DNA of 64,000 bases from Leisingera sp. M658 (GTDB lineage: Bacteria; Pseudomonadota; Alphaproteobacteria; Rhodobacterales; Rhodobacteraceae). How positions within the stretch are numbered: position 1 is the stretch's first letter; each line of letters begins with the position of its first letter. Under the pieces are notes generated by a model. The model saw only the letters and a list, made by a program, of their open reading frames with translations, did no database searches and had not been told where the DNA came from. The position numbers and the translations under genes were made by a program. The stretch covers positions 1,814,501-1,878,500 of the forward strand of contig NZ_CP083546.1 of NCBI RefSeq assembly GCF_025144145.1, written 5' to 3'. Shown here piece by piece: positions 25,344 to 36,565 of the stretch.

Positions 25344-26513
25344 ATGATTGGCGCACTTGTTCTAAGCACATTGGCAGTTGCCGGCCTGGCGATCAGCTTT
25401 GATGACGGCGATGATAACGCGCCCGAGCCGGATCCCATTGACGAAAACCCTGAACCTGTTCTGCCGGGGACCCTTCCTACGGATGGGCCGGACGATCTGA
25501 TCCTGGGGGATGAAGACGATGTTCTGGACGCAGGAACCGGGGCCGACCGGGTGCAGTCCGGGGGCGGCAATGATCAGATCTCGGGCGGCGAGGGCAAAGA
25601 CACAGTTCTGGCAGGCGACGGCAGCGACACGGTGTCCGGCGGCGCGTTTCATGATCTGATCTACGGTGGCAACGGCAATGACCTCCTGTCCGGCGACGGC
25701 GGCCTCGACACGATTTTCGGTGAAGGCGGCAACGATACGCTGGACGGCGGCGACTGGAACGACTCGCTGGTTGGCGGCCTGGGCTATGACAGTCTGACAG
25801 GCGGCATCGGAAACGACGTGCTGATTGCCGGCGCCGGAAAAGACGTGGCCTATGGCGGCGAAGGCAATGACACCATCTCCGGCGGCGAATTTCACGACAT
25901 TGCCTACGGCGGTGCCGGAAATGACTCGATTTCCGGCGATGGCGGCATCGACGTTCTGTTCGGCGACGGCGGCGACGATACGCTGGACGGCGGTACCTGG
26001 GATGACGACCTGATCGGCGGCGACGGCGCGGATGTTTTGAATGGCGGCGCCGGCAATGATGCCTTGAGCGGGGTAAACCTGACGCGGGACCTGACACCGG
26101 AAGAGATTGCCAGCCTGCGCGACCAGGATGAGGGTGCAACGCTTGAGGGCGTCGGCTTCTCCAACGCGGCAGATGGCGCGGATACGCTGGATGGCGGTGC
26201 CGGCAATGACTTCCTGCTGATGGGCGCCGGCGATACCGGAACCGGCGGCGAAGGTCAGGATAACTTCGGCCTGTATATGTCGCAGGACGCAACCGGTGTC
26301 ATCACCATCACCGATTACACGCCGGGCGAAGACGTGGTCCAGCTGGTTTTTGACAATGGCAGCGAAACCGTGAATGCCGACGACTACAGCGTTGAAAACG
26401 ATGCGGAAACAGGCGATGCGCTAATCCTGCAGCAGGGCGAGATTGTGGCCCGGTTGCAGGGGGCCGGCGATACCTTTACCGCCGATGACCTGGTGCTGAT
26501 CGACGCAGCGTAA
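25344..26513 (+). CDS. short RTX-repeat calcium-binding protein, paralogue 2
   Basis: At 389 residues this is the longest of the three paralogues. A hydrophobic N-terminus (MIGALVLSTLAVAGLAI) is followed by an acidic Pro-rich linker and some 18 nonapeptide repeats up to about residue 235. A spacer (LTRDLTPEEIASLRDQD) and a further repeat block precede the C-terminal module GDALILQQGEIVARLQGAGD. It contains two copies of a 36-residue FHD to W(D/N)D unit against one in paralogue 1, suggesting internal duplication. The preceding 182 bp are AT-richer and probably hold its own promoter. Calcium binding is expected from the repeats; the biological role is unknown. Confidence 0.8.
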   Translation: MIGALVLSTLAVAGLAISFDDGDDNAPEPDPIDENPEPVLPGTLPTDGPDDLILGDEDDVLDAGTGADRVQSGGGNDQISGGEGKDTVLAGDGSDTVSGGAFHDLIYGGNGNDLLSGDGGLDTIFGEGGNDTLDGGDWNDSLVGGLGYDSLTGGIGNDVLIAGAGKDVAYGGEGNDTISGGEFHDIAYGGAGNDSISGDGGIDVLFGDGGDDTLDGGTWDDDLIGGDGADVLNGGAGNDALSGVNLTRDLTPEEIASLRDQDEGATLEGVGFSNAADGADTLDGGAGNDFLLMGAGDTGTGGEGQDNFGLYMSQDATGVITITDYTPGEDVVQLVFDNGSETVNADDYSVENDAETGDALILQQGEIVARLQGAGDTFTADDLVLIDAA

Positions 26514-26535
26514 AACCCCGCATCCGTCACGAAAC

Positions 26536-26572
26536 AAAAAAGGCCTGCCGCAACAGAATGCGGCAGGCCTTT
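26536..26572. terminator. bidirectional terminator between the RTX gene and grxD
   Basis: A perfect 13-bp stem (AAAGGCCTGCCGC at 26539-26551 and GCGGCAGGCCTTT at 26560-26572) with an 8-nt loop lies between two convergent genes. A-rich and T-rich edges allow use from both sides. Confidence 0.9.
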
Positions 26573-26595
26573 GTGATGAAAAGAGCCTTCAGCTT

Positions 26596-26958
26596 TTAAC
26601 CGTTGGCTTCGCGGATCTTGTCGGCAGCATCCTTGTCAAAAGCGATGCTGTTCTGTTCGAACATGCCATCCAGCTCGCCTGACAGGGTCATCTCGGTGAT
26701 GATGTCGCAACCGCCGACGAATTCGCCCTTGATGTAAAGCTGCGGAATGGTCGGCCAGTCGGAGTATTCCTTGATGCCGGAGCGGATGTCCTCATCCGCC
26801 AGCACGTTCACATCGGTGTAGTCAACGCCGATGTAGTTCAGAACCCCAGCCACGCGAGAGGAGAAGCCGCACTGGGGCATTTCCTTGGTGCCCTTCATGA
26901 ACAGCACCACGTCGCTGGCTTTGACGGTTTCGTCGATGCGGTTTTTTACGTCGGTCAT
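26596..26958 (-). CDS. grxD: monothiol glutaredoxin, Grx4 family
   Basis: This 120-residue protein has the CGFS active site (C30 in [11 protein letters not shown]) and the later glutathione-binding blocks [20 protein letters not shown]. Monothiol glutaredoxins of this class carry [2Fe-2S] clusters and pair with BolA proteins in iron regulation and cluster delivery. A BolA gene follows 145 bp upstream on the same strand, which supports that role. Confidence 0.94.
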   Translation of the reverse strand: MTDVKNRIDETVKASDVVLFMKGTKEMPQCGFSSRVAGVLNYIGVDYTDVNVLADEDIRSGIKEYSDWPTIPQLYIKGEFVGGCDIITEMTLSGELDGMFEQNSIAFDKDAADKIREANG

Positions 26959-27103
26959 TGGTTCATGTCCTTTTCGTCGTGCCGTCGTGGGTGGACCGGC
27001 AGAAAGTCGTTGAGCGCGAGATATGCCACAATTGGCAGCAATAAAAGGGCCGCGGCCGGAGAAACTTGATTTCCCGCAAATTCAAGCAGCCAGCCCAGGC
27101 GGA

Positions 27104-27340
27104 TTACTCTGGTGCTTTTGTCGTCAGGGCCAGGGCGTGCAACTCACCATCGGGGCCGTCCATCTTGCCTTTCAGCGCGGCATAGACGGCGCGCTGCTGC
27201 TGGACGCGGTTCTTGCCGCGGAAGCTTTCGTCGACGACCATGGCGGACATATGCACCCCGTCGGTGCCGGCCACTTGGATTTCAGCGTCGGGGAAGCTCT
27301 CGCGCAGCAGTTCTTCGATTTCATGGGCTTGCATGGGCAT
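27104..27340 (-). CDS. BolA-family protein
   Basis: This 78-residue protein contains the BolA fold throughout: EIEELLRESFPDAEIQVAGT, then HMSAMVVDESFRGKNRVQQQ and RAVYAALKGKM. It is of the short IbaG/YrbA-like type. Partner of the CGFS glutaredoxin encoded next to it. The first ATG was used because AAGGA is about 9 nt upstream; a second ATG lies two codons in. Confidence 0.88.
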   Translation of the reverse strand: MPMQAHEIEELLRESFPDAEIQVAGTDGVHMSAMVVDESFRGKNRVQQQRAVYAALKGKMDGPDGELHALALTTKAPE

Positions 27341-27405
27341 CCGGGGAAGTCCTTTGTCTTGTTTGGTAAAAATGTAGGTTGGTGCCGGGGGCTGTGCAAG
27401 CGGGA

Positions 27406-27924
27406 TTAACCGCGGTCTTGTGCAAAGGGCGCGATTGTCTCGACGAATTCCGGCACTGCCGCCAGGGCGTCCTGTACGGCCTCTTCCTCAAATTCCCAGA
27501 TGGAGGAAGCCTCATCCGGGCACATTGCGGCAGTCAGTTCGTTGCAACGGTTGCGCAAGTCCTGGGGCAGCAGCAGCGCAGCGGCCTCCTGCAGCACCAG
27601 AAGCGCTTCGTGGATGGGCCGCAGCACCCGCAGGGCGTGGGTCATATGGGTCAGCAGGTCCGGGTCATCCTGCCAGGTTTCGCCGTCAAACAGCACTTGC
27701 GTAACCCTCTGGCCGGCCCCGGCGCAAGAATAGGCGACGCAGCCGCCAAAGCCGCAGGCAGCCAGGCTGGAGTGAATGCTGCATCGGAAATCCGGAGCGA
27801 GGTTGGGGCAGGGGGTATCTGTCTGTTTCAGCAGGCCAAAGTCCTCATGCGCCTCAAACGGATAGGCCACACAGCACAGACCTGCGCAGCGGCTGCAATC
27901 CTCTGTCAGCTCAGGAAGGGTCAT
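27406..27924 (-). CDS. cysteine-cluster (YkgJ-like) protein of unknown function
   Basis: This 172-residue protein begins with a cysteine-rich region: CSRCAGLCCVAYPF at residues 10-23, CPNL and CSIH near 39-50, then GFGGCVAYSCAGAGQ. The CxxCxxxCC pattern resembles YkgJ-type putative zinc/iron-binding clusters. The C-terminal half is helical and acidic, without known motifs. It lies between bolA and purL on the same strand, an arrangement that hints at a link with iron-sulfur metabolism, though that is inference. Confidence 0.6.
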   Translation of the reverse strand: MTLPELTEDCSRCAGLCCVAYPFEAHEDFGLLKQTDTPCPNLAPDFRCSIHSSLAACGFGGCVAYSCAGAGQRVTQVLFDGETWQDDPDLLTHMTHALRVLRPIHEALLVLQEAAALLLPQDLRNRCNELTAAMCPDEASSIWEFEEEAVQDALAAVPEFVETIAPFAQDRG

Positions 27925-28025
27925 GGGCCGGTCCCCGGTTCAAAACAAAGGGCGGGACGGCTGTGCCACCCCACCCTAAGCATCAGTCTGCTGCGGCGCC
28001 GGATCAAAGGCGCCGCGTGTTTCCA

Positions 28026-30191
<2,166 letters not shown>

Positions 30192-30573
30192 CCGTAAACG
30201 TCCCCAATGGCTGCGATTGCGCGCCTTTTAGGGCAAGGAGGGGCGCGGGGGAAGCGGAATTAGACGAATTCCGGCCAGATGCCGGCCAAGGCGTCTTTGC
30301 GCCGCAGCGGCTGGCCTGCTGAACAGGGTTAAGCTTTAGTCTTTTCAAAGCGGTAGAATTGCGGGCGCGGAGCCGGACGGGCGCTGAAATTACAAGCATG
30401 ACGAAAGTCCGCACTGGTTGGAAAAAGAAAGGAAAAGACTTTGTTTTTTTCGTGCTGCTATCCAAGGGCATGTCCGGACCCAATGGCGGGCCGCCGCAAG
30501 CTGTCAGGATCAGGGCACGCTTATCCAGACCGCCTGTCGATCAATACCCCTTTGGGACCAATGTGTTACGGCC

Positions 30574-30602
30574 AAAAAAAAGGCCGAGCACTAAGCTCGG
30601 CC
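30574..30602 (-). terminator. strong rho-independent terminator of the LysR transcript
   Basis: GGCCGAGC (30582-30589) and GCTCGGCC (30595-30602) form a perfect 8-bp stem with a 5-nt loop. Eight As at 30574-30581 give a U8 tail on the minus strand. It is about 220 bp past the LysR stop. Confidence 0.9.
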
Positions 30603-30700
30603 GAAGTCCAACAGGGAGGTATGAAGGGGGGCGAAGCCGCCGCCTCCATGAGCTTCATTTAGGGCGCCGGGCCTGCCCCTTCAAGGGGATTAATGCCAAA
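30574..30700 (-). ncRNA. candidate 3'-UTR small RNA ending in a strong terminator
   Basis: On the minus strand a hairpin CCCCTTGAAGGGG (about 30676-30692) is followed by a stem around GGCGGCGGCTTCGCC. Then comes a pyrimidine-rich single-stranded stretch with CATACCTCCCTG, anti-Shine-Dalgarno-like, and a perfect terminator. The layout resembles Rhodobacteraceae stress RNAs with CCUCC motifs that are processed from 3' ends. No sequence match is claimed; the boundaries are guesses. Confidence 0.3.
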
Positions 30701-30824
30701 GATGGGTCAATGCTGGTATGCGGAAATTGCATGGCTTGGGGTGCTGCACCGGTTCAAACAATTCAAAACGGGCCACGCCGCTGCATTGCAGCGCGAATTT
30801 AGCCCGTTGATGCGCTGGCGCGGT

Positions 30825-31730
30825 TCAGAGTTTGCCCAGCTCTTTCATGTGTTTCCGGTGCGCCATGATTTCGGATTGCACAAAGTCGCGGAACGCGCCG
30901 ACCCGCTGCGAATGGCGCAGTTCTTCGGGATAGGCGAGGTAGACCGGAACGCTGTGCTGATCCTCTTCCGGCAGCACCTCGACCAGTTGCGGGAATTCCT
31001 CGGTCACATAATCCGGCAGGATACCAACACCCAGATTGTGCAGCACGCCCTGCAGCACGCCGAAGTAATTGTTCACCGTCAGCAGCGATCCCGGGTTATG
31101 CGCCATCAGCATTTTGCCCAGCACCGCGGCTGAGCCCACTTGGGCGGACCGCTGGTTCTGGCAGATCAGCCGGTGCTGGGAAATATCTTCAACGGTTTCC
31201 AAGGTGCCGCGCTGTTCCAGATAAGACGGCGAGGCATAAAGCCCCATCCGCACCGTCATCAGCCGTTTGCGCACCAGATCTGCCTGGCTCGGCTCCTTCA
31301 TGCGGATGGCCACATCAGCCTCGCGCATCGGCAGGTCCAGCACACGTTCCTCCAGCATCAGGTCGATCTTCAGATTGGGGTATTGTTCATACAGTTTGGT
31401 CAGCCGCGGCGCCAGCCACAGGGTACCGAACCCGACAGTTGTAGTGACACGCAGTTCGCCGAACACTTCCTCCTCGCTGTCGCGGATGCGGGCAGAGGCG
31501 GCTTCAAGCCGGGTGGACATGGATTGGGTGGCGTCAAACAGCAGCTCACCCTGTTCGGTAAGAATCAGTCCGCGCGCATGGCGGTGGAAAAGCGTCGCAT
31601 TCAGGCTTTCCTCCAGTGCCCGGATCTGGCGGCTGACCGCCGATTGCGACAGATTCAGCCTGTCACCGGCATGGGTCAGGCTGCCCGCATCGGCCACCGC
31701 GTGAAATATTCTGAGCTTATCCCAATCCAT
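30825..31730 (-). CDS. LysR-family regulator, divergent from the indolepyruvate oxidoreductase
   Basis: This 301-residue protein starts MDWDKLRIFHAVADAGSLTH with a LysR winged helix-turn-helix (AGDRLNLSQSAVSRQIRALE) and continues with the effector domain (GELRVTTTVGFGTLWLAPRL). It is divergent from the ior gene with 169 bp between, so control of that gene is possible. Its long 3' region ends at the strong terminator at 30574-30602. The effector is unknown. Confidence 0.85.
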   Translation of the reverse strand: MDWDKLRIFHAVADAGSLTHAGDRLNLSQSAVSRQIRALEESLNATLFHRHARGLILTEQGELLFDATQSMSTRLEAASARIRDSEEEVFGELRVTTTVGFGTLWLAPRLTKLYEQYPNLKIDLMLEERVLDLPMREADVAIRMKEPSQADLVRKRLMTVRMGLYASPSYLEQRGTLETVEDISQHRLICQNQRSAQVGSAAVLGKMLMAHNPGSLLTVNNYFGVLQGVLHNLGVGILPDYVTEEFPQLVEVLPEEDQHSVPVYLAYPEELRHSQRVGAFRDFVQSEIMAHRKHMKELGKL

Positions 31731-31832
31731 ATGCGTTACTTTCTGTGCGTTTGGGGCCGACTGTATGAAATCTTAGTTATGTATCAGTTTCGCTGACGCA
31801 AGCGAGCAAAAACGAAAAAAAAGCAGCTATTC

Positions 31833-31851
31833 AGGTCAGTAATTATGACCT
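31833..31851. promoter_or_regulatory. AGGTCA-N7-TGACCT palindrome before the ior gene
   Basis: A perfect 6-bp inverted repeat (31833-31838 and 31846-31851) with an AT-rich centre lies about 50 bp upstream of the ior start, in the space shared with the divergent LysR gene. Arm length and spacing fit a dimeric regulator site. Which protein binds it is not known. Confidence 0.45.
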
Positions 31852-31899
31852 ATTCTTGGGGTCAGAAAGTGCAAGCTAATCCCGGTTGAGGAGGCCACG

Positions 31900-34800
31900 A
31901 TGAGCACGCCGAAAATCTCACTTAATGACAAATACGACCTGACGAAATCGCCGGTGCTGCTGAATGGCACCCAGGCGCTGGTGCGGCTGATGCTGATGCA
32001 AAAGCACCGCGACCAGGCGGCAGGTCTCAATACCGCCGGGCTTGTCACCGGCTACCGCGGTTCGCCCTTGGGGGCGGTCGATTTGCAAATGAGCAAGGCC
32101 GAAAAGCATCTGAAGGCAGCGGATGTCACCTTTCAGTACGGGCTGAACGAAGACCTGGCCGTGACCGCCCTGTGGGGTTCGCAGCAGGCCGAGGTCCGCG
32201 GCGAAGGCAAATACGACGGTGTCTTTGGCCTGTGGTACGGCAAGGGGCCGGGTGTTGACCGCTCGGGCGATGCGATCCGCCATGCCAATATGGCCGGCTC
32301 GTCAAAACACGGCGGCGTGCTGTTGGCGATGGGCGATGACCACACCGGCGAAAGCTCCACCGTGCTGCACCAGTCGGAATGGTCGCTGCTGGACTGCTAC
32401 CTGCCGATCGTCAGCCCGGCGGGTGTTCAGGAAATCCTGGACTACGGCATCTATGGCTATGCGTTGTCGCGATTCTCGGGCCTGTGGACCGGCCTCAAAA
32501 CCATGAAAGACACGATTGAGGTCACCTCGGTTGTGGATGCAAACCCGGACCGGATGCAGCTGGTCACGCCGGAATTCGATATGCCGGCCGACGGGCTGAA
32601 CATCCGCCTGGACGACGACCGCTTCCGCCAGGAAGACCGGATTATCGACTACAAGCGCTTTGCGGCAGAGGCCTTCAGCCACGCCAACAAGATGGACAAG
32701 CGCATGTGGGGCAAGCCCGGCGCCAAGATCGGCTTTGTGGCCGCCGGCAAGAACTGGCTTGATCTGGTGCATGCGCTGAAGCTGCTGAACATCGACGAAA
32801 ACATGGCCGAACGGCTGGGGCTGACCACCTATAAGGTGGGTCAAACCTGGCCGATGGACATGAAGGGTTTCCACGATTGGGCCGAAGGGCTGGATCTGAT
32901 CGTTGTGGTCGAGGAAAAGCGCAAGCTGATCGAGATCCAGATCAAGGAAGCGATCTTTGACGACCGCCAGGGCCGCCGGGTCTATGGCTGGTACAAGGGC
33001 GGCGCCGGCAGCATGCACCGCGAGGAGCTGTTCCCGACCCGCTATGCGCTGGATCCGATCATGATCGCCGAAAAACTGGGCGGCATCCTGATTGAGGAAG
33101 GCCGCGAGACCGAGGCCATCCGTGCCGGCCTCGAAAACCTGTCAGAGGCCCGCCGCGCCGACAACGCCGAGGAAATCGCAACCCGCTTGCCCTACTTCTG
33201 TTCCGGCTGCCCGCATAACTCGTCAACCAAACTGCCGGACGGTTCCCGCGCCTATGCTGGCATCGGCTGCCACTTTATGGTGCAGTGGATGGACCGCGAG
33301 ACCACCGGTTTCACCCATATGGGCGGCGAAGGTGTCAACTGGGTGGGCGAGGCGCCGTTCTCCAACCGCAAGCATGTGTTTCAGAACCTGGGCGACGGCA
33401 CCTATAACCACTCCGGCGTACAGGCGATCCGGGCCGCATTGGCCGAAGGCACCAACATCACCTACAAGATCCTCTATAATGACGCGGTGGCGATGACCGG
33501 TGGCCAGCAGGCCGAAGGCGGGCTGACCGCGCAGCAGATCGCGCATGAGCTGACCGCGATGGGCGTCAAGACCATCGCGGTGGTCTATGACGAAAAAGAG
33601 GATGTGGACGCGTCCCTGTTCCCGGCGGGCATGCGGATGCATGAACGCGCCGAAATGATGAAGATCCAGCGCGAGTTCGAACAGGTCGAGGGCGTTTCCG
33701 CCATCATCTACATCCAGACCTGCGCCGCCGAAAAACGCCGCCGCCGCAAGAAGGGCCAGTTCCCGGACCCGGACCAGCGGGTGTTTATCAACACCGACGT
33801 CTGCGAAGGCTGCGGCGATTGCGGGGTGCAGTCGAACTGCGTCTCCATCGTGCCCAAGGACACCGAACTGGGCCGCAAACGGGCGATTGACCAGTCGTCG
33901 TGCAACAAGGACTTCTCCTGCGTCAACGGCTTCTGCCCGTCCTTCGTGACAGTCGAGGGCGCTAAGATCCGCAAGGAGGCGACGGCCGACATCGACCTGC
34001 CGCATCTGCCAAAGCCGGAACTGCCGGCCATTGACGGCACCCACAACGTGGTAATCACCGGCGTCGGCGGAACTGGCGTTGTGACCATCGGCGCCATTCT
34101 GGCGCAAGCCGCACAGATTGACGGCAAGGGTGCCGGGCTGATGGAAATGGCCGGCCTAGCCCAAAAAGGCGGCGCAGTGCATATCCACTGCCGGATTGCC
34201 AATTCACCCGATGATATCTCGGCGATCCGCGTCGCCACCGGCGAGGCGCATGCGCTGATCGGCGGTGACCTGGTGGTGAGTGCGGGGGCCAAGACCCTTG
34301 GCCTAACCTCTACCGGCCGGACCGGCGCAGTGGTGAACAGCCATGAAATCATCACCGGCGAGTTCACCAAGAACACCGAGTTCAAGGTGCCTTCGGACCG
34401 GTTGGAAGTGGCGCTGCAGGCCCGCCTGCGCGACCGGGTCGATTTGTTCGACGCGTCCGAACTGGCCCGCGCCACCATGGGGGATTCGATCTTCTCCAAC
34501 ATGATGGTGTTCGGCGGTGCCTGGCAGCGCGGCCTGGTGCCTGTCAGCCATGAAGCGGTCGAGCAGGCCATCACGCTGAACGGCGCTGCTGTTGAGCGCA
34601 ACCTGCGCGCCTTTGACATCGGCCGCTGGGCGGTGCTGCACCCTGAAGACGCAGCCCGTCTGAGCCAGCCGGACGCATCAGAAAAGCCGAAAACCCTCGA
34701 GGAGAAGATCGCTTTCCGTGCCGATCATCTGGTCGCATATCAGGGCAAAGGTCTGGCCAAGCGTTATGCCAAGCTTCTGGAGGGCGTCAACGATCCCGCG

Positions 34801-35319
34801 CTGAAAGAGGCGGTGGCAAAGGGCTATCACAAGCTGTTGTCCTATAAGGACGAATACGAAGTCGCCCGCCTGCTGCTCGACAGCCGCGCCAAGGCGGAGG
34901 CGGAGTTTGAAGGCGATCTCAAGCTGTCCTATCACCTGGCACCGCCGATGCTGGGCGGCACCGATGCGGACGGGCGTCCGAAAAAGCGCAAGTTCAGTGC
35001 AAGCATGGAGCACGGGTTCCGCCTGCTGGCCAAGCTGAGATCCTTGCGCGGCACACCGCTCGACATCTTCGGCTACACCGAGGAACGCAAGATGGAGCGC
35101 GCCCTGATCAAGCAATATGAAGCGGACATGATGGAGTGGCTGCCGAAAGCGGCGCCGGACATCATGGAGCCTCTGCTGGCATTGGCTGAATTGCCGCTCT
35201 CGATTCGCGGTTTTGGTCCGGTGAAGATGGCAAATGAGCAGAAAGCCGCGAAGCGCCGTGAGGAGCTGCTGGCAGCCCTGCGCCAGGGCGGCGTGCCGCT
35301 GAAACAGGCGGCAGAGTAA
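31900..35319 (+). CDS. indolepyruvate ferredoxin oxidoreductase, fused alpha-beta form
   Basis: Fused 1139-residue enzyme that oxidatively decarboxylates aryl pyruvates (from Trp, Phe, Tyr) to aryl-acetyl-CoA, reducing ferredoxin. The N-terminal pyruvate-binding domain begins near LVTGYRGSPLGAVDLQM. A cysteine block CSGCPHNSSTKLP precedes the TPP domain (AVAMTGGQQAEGG). A 4Fe-4S-like cluster region has DVCEGCGDCGVQSNC. The gamma domain is VVITGVGGTGVVTIGAILAQ to MEMAGLAQKGGAVHIHCRI. The C-terminal ~280 residues match the extra domain typical of alphaproteobacterial forms. An ATG at 31900 with GGAGG upstream is the start. Confidence 0.92.
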   Translation: MSTPKISLNDKYDLTKSPVLLNGTQALVRLMLMQKHRDQAAGLNTAGLVTGYRGSPLGAVDLQMSKAEKHLKAADVTFQYGLNEDLAVTALWGSQQAEVRGEGKYDGVFGLWYGKGPGVDRSGDAIRHANMAGSSKHGGVLLAMGDDHTGESSTVLHQSEWSLLDCYLPIVSPAGVQEILDYGIYGYALSRFSGLWTGLKTMKDTIEVTSVVDANPDRMQLVTPEFDMPADGLNIRLDDDRFRQEDRIIDYKRFAAEAFSHANKMDKRMWGKPGAKIGFVAAGKNWLDLVHALKLLNIDENMAERLGLTTYKVGQTWPMDMKGFHDWAEGLDLIVVVEEKRKLIEIQIKEAIFDDRQGRRVYGWYKGGAGSMHREELFPTRYALDPIMIAEKLGGILIEEGRETEAIRAGLENLSEARRADNAEEIATRLPYFCSGCPHNSSTKLPDGSRAYAGIGCHFMVQWMDRETTGFTHMGGEGVNWVGEAPFSNRKHVFQNLGDGTYNHSGVQAIRAALAEGTNITYKILYNDAVAMTGGQQAEGGLTAQQIAHELTAMGVKTIAVVYDEKEDVDASLFPAGMRMHERAEMMKIQREFEQVEGVSAIIYIQTCAAEKRRRRKKGQFPDPDQRVFINTDVCEGCGDCGVQSNCVSIVPKDTELGRKRAIDQSSCNKDFSCVNGFCPSFVTVEGAKIRKEATADIDLPHLPKPELPAIDGTHNVVITGVGGTGVVTIGAILAQAAQIDGKGAGLMEMAGLAQKGGAVHIHCRIANSPDDISAIRVATGEAHALIGGDLVVSAGAKTLGLTSTGRTGAVVNSHEIITGEFTKNTEFKVPSDRLEVALQARLRDRVDLFDASELARATMGDSIFSNMMVFGGAWQRGLVPVSHEAVEQAITLNGAAVERNLRAFDIGRWAVLHPEDAARLSQPDASEKPKTLEEKIAFRADHLVAYQGKGLAKRYAKLLEGVNDPALKEAVAKGYHKLLSYKDEYEVARLLLDSRAKAEAEFEGDLKLSYHLAPPMLGGTDADGRPKKRKFSASMEHGFRLLAKLRSLRGTPLDIFGYTEERKMERALIKQYEADMMEWLPKAAPDIMEPLLALAELPLSIRGFGPVKMANEQKAAKRREELLAALRQGGVPLKQAAE

Positions 35320-35642
35320 CCAGGGGCAGGGCGGGGACACTCCCGCCCGCTCCGGACCATCCGCAGGATGGTCCTTCCCGGTTGGGCCCGGCGCCGCGCT
35401 GACGCGCGGCGTTTGCCGTTCCGCCGCTTCTTTCTGGTCCTGAATACCCCGGGGTCCGGGGCAGCGCCCCGGTCTGGCTTTGCAGCAACGATACTTGCGG
35501 CGTTCTGGCGCCAATGGCCAAAGACACAAAAGCACTTATGGATTTCTTTCGCAAAGCGACGTATGAGCTTTCTTCAGTACCGCTCAAATCCTACGGGTAC
35601 GGGGTTGAGTTCGAAGAGAAACACCACGCGTGAGAAGGCGAC
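35320..35642. other. gap between the ior gene and murI
   Basis: 323 bp without a supported gene. It holds G/C-rich inverted repeats (CCCCGGGGTCCGGGGC near 35448-35463) and a doubtful 31-codon frame at 35538-35633 lacking a ribosome-binding site. The murI promoter is probably here. Confidence 0.4.
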
Positions 35643-36452
35643 ATGGCTGTAGGCATCTTTGATTCAGGACTGGGCGGGCTGACCGTCCTTGACGCCGTGC
35701 AGAAACGTCTGCCGGATTTGGATTTCCTTTATTACGGCGACAACGCCCGCGCGCCCTACGGTGTGCGCGATGCCGAGGATGTCTATCAGCTGACCAGGGC
35801 TGCGGTCGAAGATATGTGGAGCAAAGGCTGCGATCTGGTGATCCTGGCCTGCAACACGGCCTCTGCGGCGGCGCTGCGCCGGATGCAGGAGGGCGGGCTG
35901 CCCAAGGGTAAACGGGTGCTGGGGGTTTTTGTCCCTCTCATTGAAGCGCTGACAGAGCGGCAGTGGGGCGACAACTCGCCACCGCGCGAAGTCGAAGTGA
36001 AACACGTTGCGCTGTTTGCCACGCCTGCAACTGTCGCCAGCCGCGCCTTCCAGCGGGAATTGGCGTTCCGCGCCATCGGCGTCGATGTCGAGGCCCAGGC
36101 CTGCGGTGGTGTGGTGGACGCAATCGAGGACGGCGACATGATCCTCGCCGAGGCCCTGGTGCGCTCCCATGTGGATGCCCTGAAACGTAAAATGCCGCAT
36201 CCGCAAGCTGCCATTCTGGGCTGCACCCATTACCCGCTGATGGAGCAGACTTTCCAGGCGGCATTGGGGCCGGGGGTCAAAGTGTTCAGCCAGGGCAATC
36301 TGGTTGCGGACAGTCTGGCGGATTACCTGGCACGGCATCCCGACATGCACGGTACTGGTGCCGGCGGTTTCTTCACCACCGGAAACCCGGGCCGTGTCAG
36401 CGACCGGGCGACCCAGTTTCTCCGACGGGAAATCACCTTTCAGGCCGCCTGA
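35643..36452 (+). CDS. murI: glutamate racemase
   Basis: Makes D-glutamate for peptidoglycan. At 269 residues it is full length. The two catalytic cysteines are C70 in [13 protein letters not shown] and C194 in [10 protein letters not shown], and the N-terminal [17 protein letters not shown] is the family signature. The ATG at 35643 gives the expected start. It is followed by argC after 113 bp. Confidence 0.94.
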   Translation: MAVGIFDSGLGGLTVLDAVQKRLPDLDFLYYGDNARAPYGVRDAEDVYQLTRAAVEDMWSKGCDLVILACNTASAAALRRMQEGGLPKGKRVLGVFVPLIEALTERQWGDNSPPREVEVKHVALFATPATVASRAFQRELAFRAIGVDVEAQACGGVVDAIEDGDMILAEALVRSHVDALKRKMPHPQAAILGCTHYPLMEQTFQAALGPGVKVFSQGNLVADSLADYLARHPDMHGTGAGGFFTTGNPGRVSDRATQFLRREITFQAA

Positions 36453-36565
36453 GACCAGACCGTTCGGAACCTTGTTCCAGGTCAAAGTGCACGGGCGCAT
36501 TTCCACCTAATTCTCTCCGCAGATGGCTGCGGAACGGCATATCACATCGAAAGACGAGGTCTGAC

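Larger units (their letters stand above)
30192..30824. other. 633-bp gap: purL 5' side and LysR 3' side
   Basis: No protein gene is supported. The left part (30192-30570) is probably the purL promoter region. The right part (30574-30824) is the 3' region of the LysR gene. It has hairpins and a strong terminator and may yield a small RNA. Confidence 0.5.

Noticed and set aside
35538-35633. 31-codon frame just before murI
   Set aside because: Good position but no ribosome-binding site and no known relative; kept only as a note.
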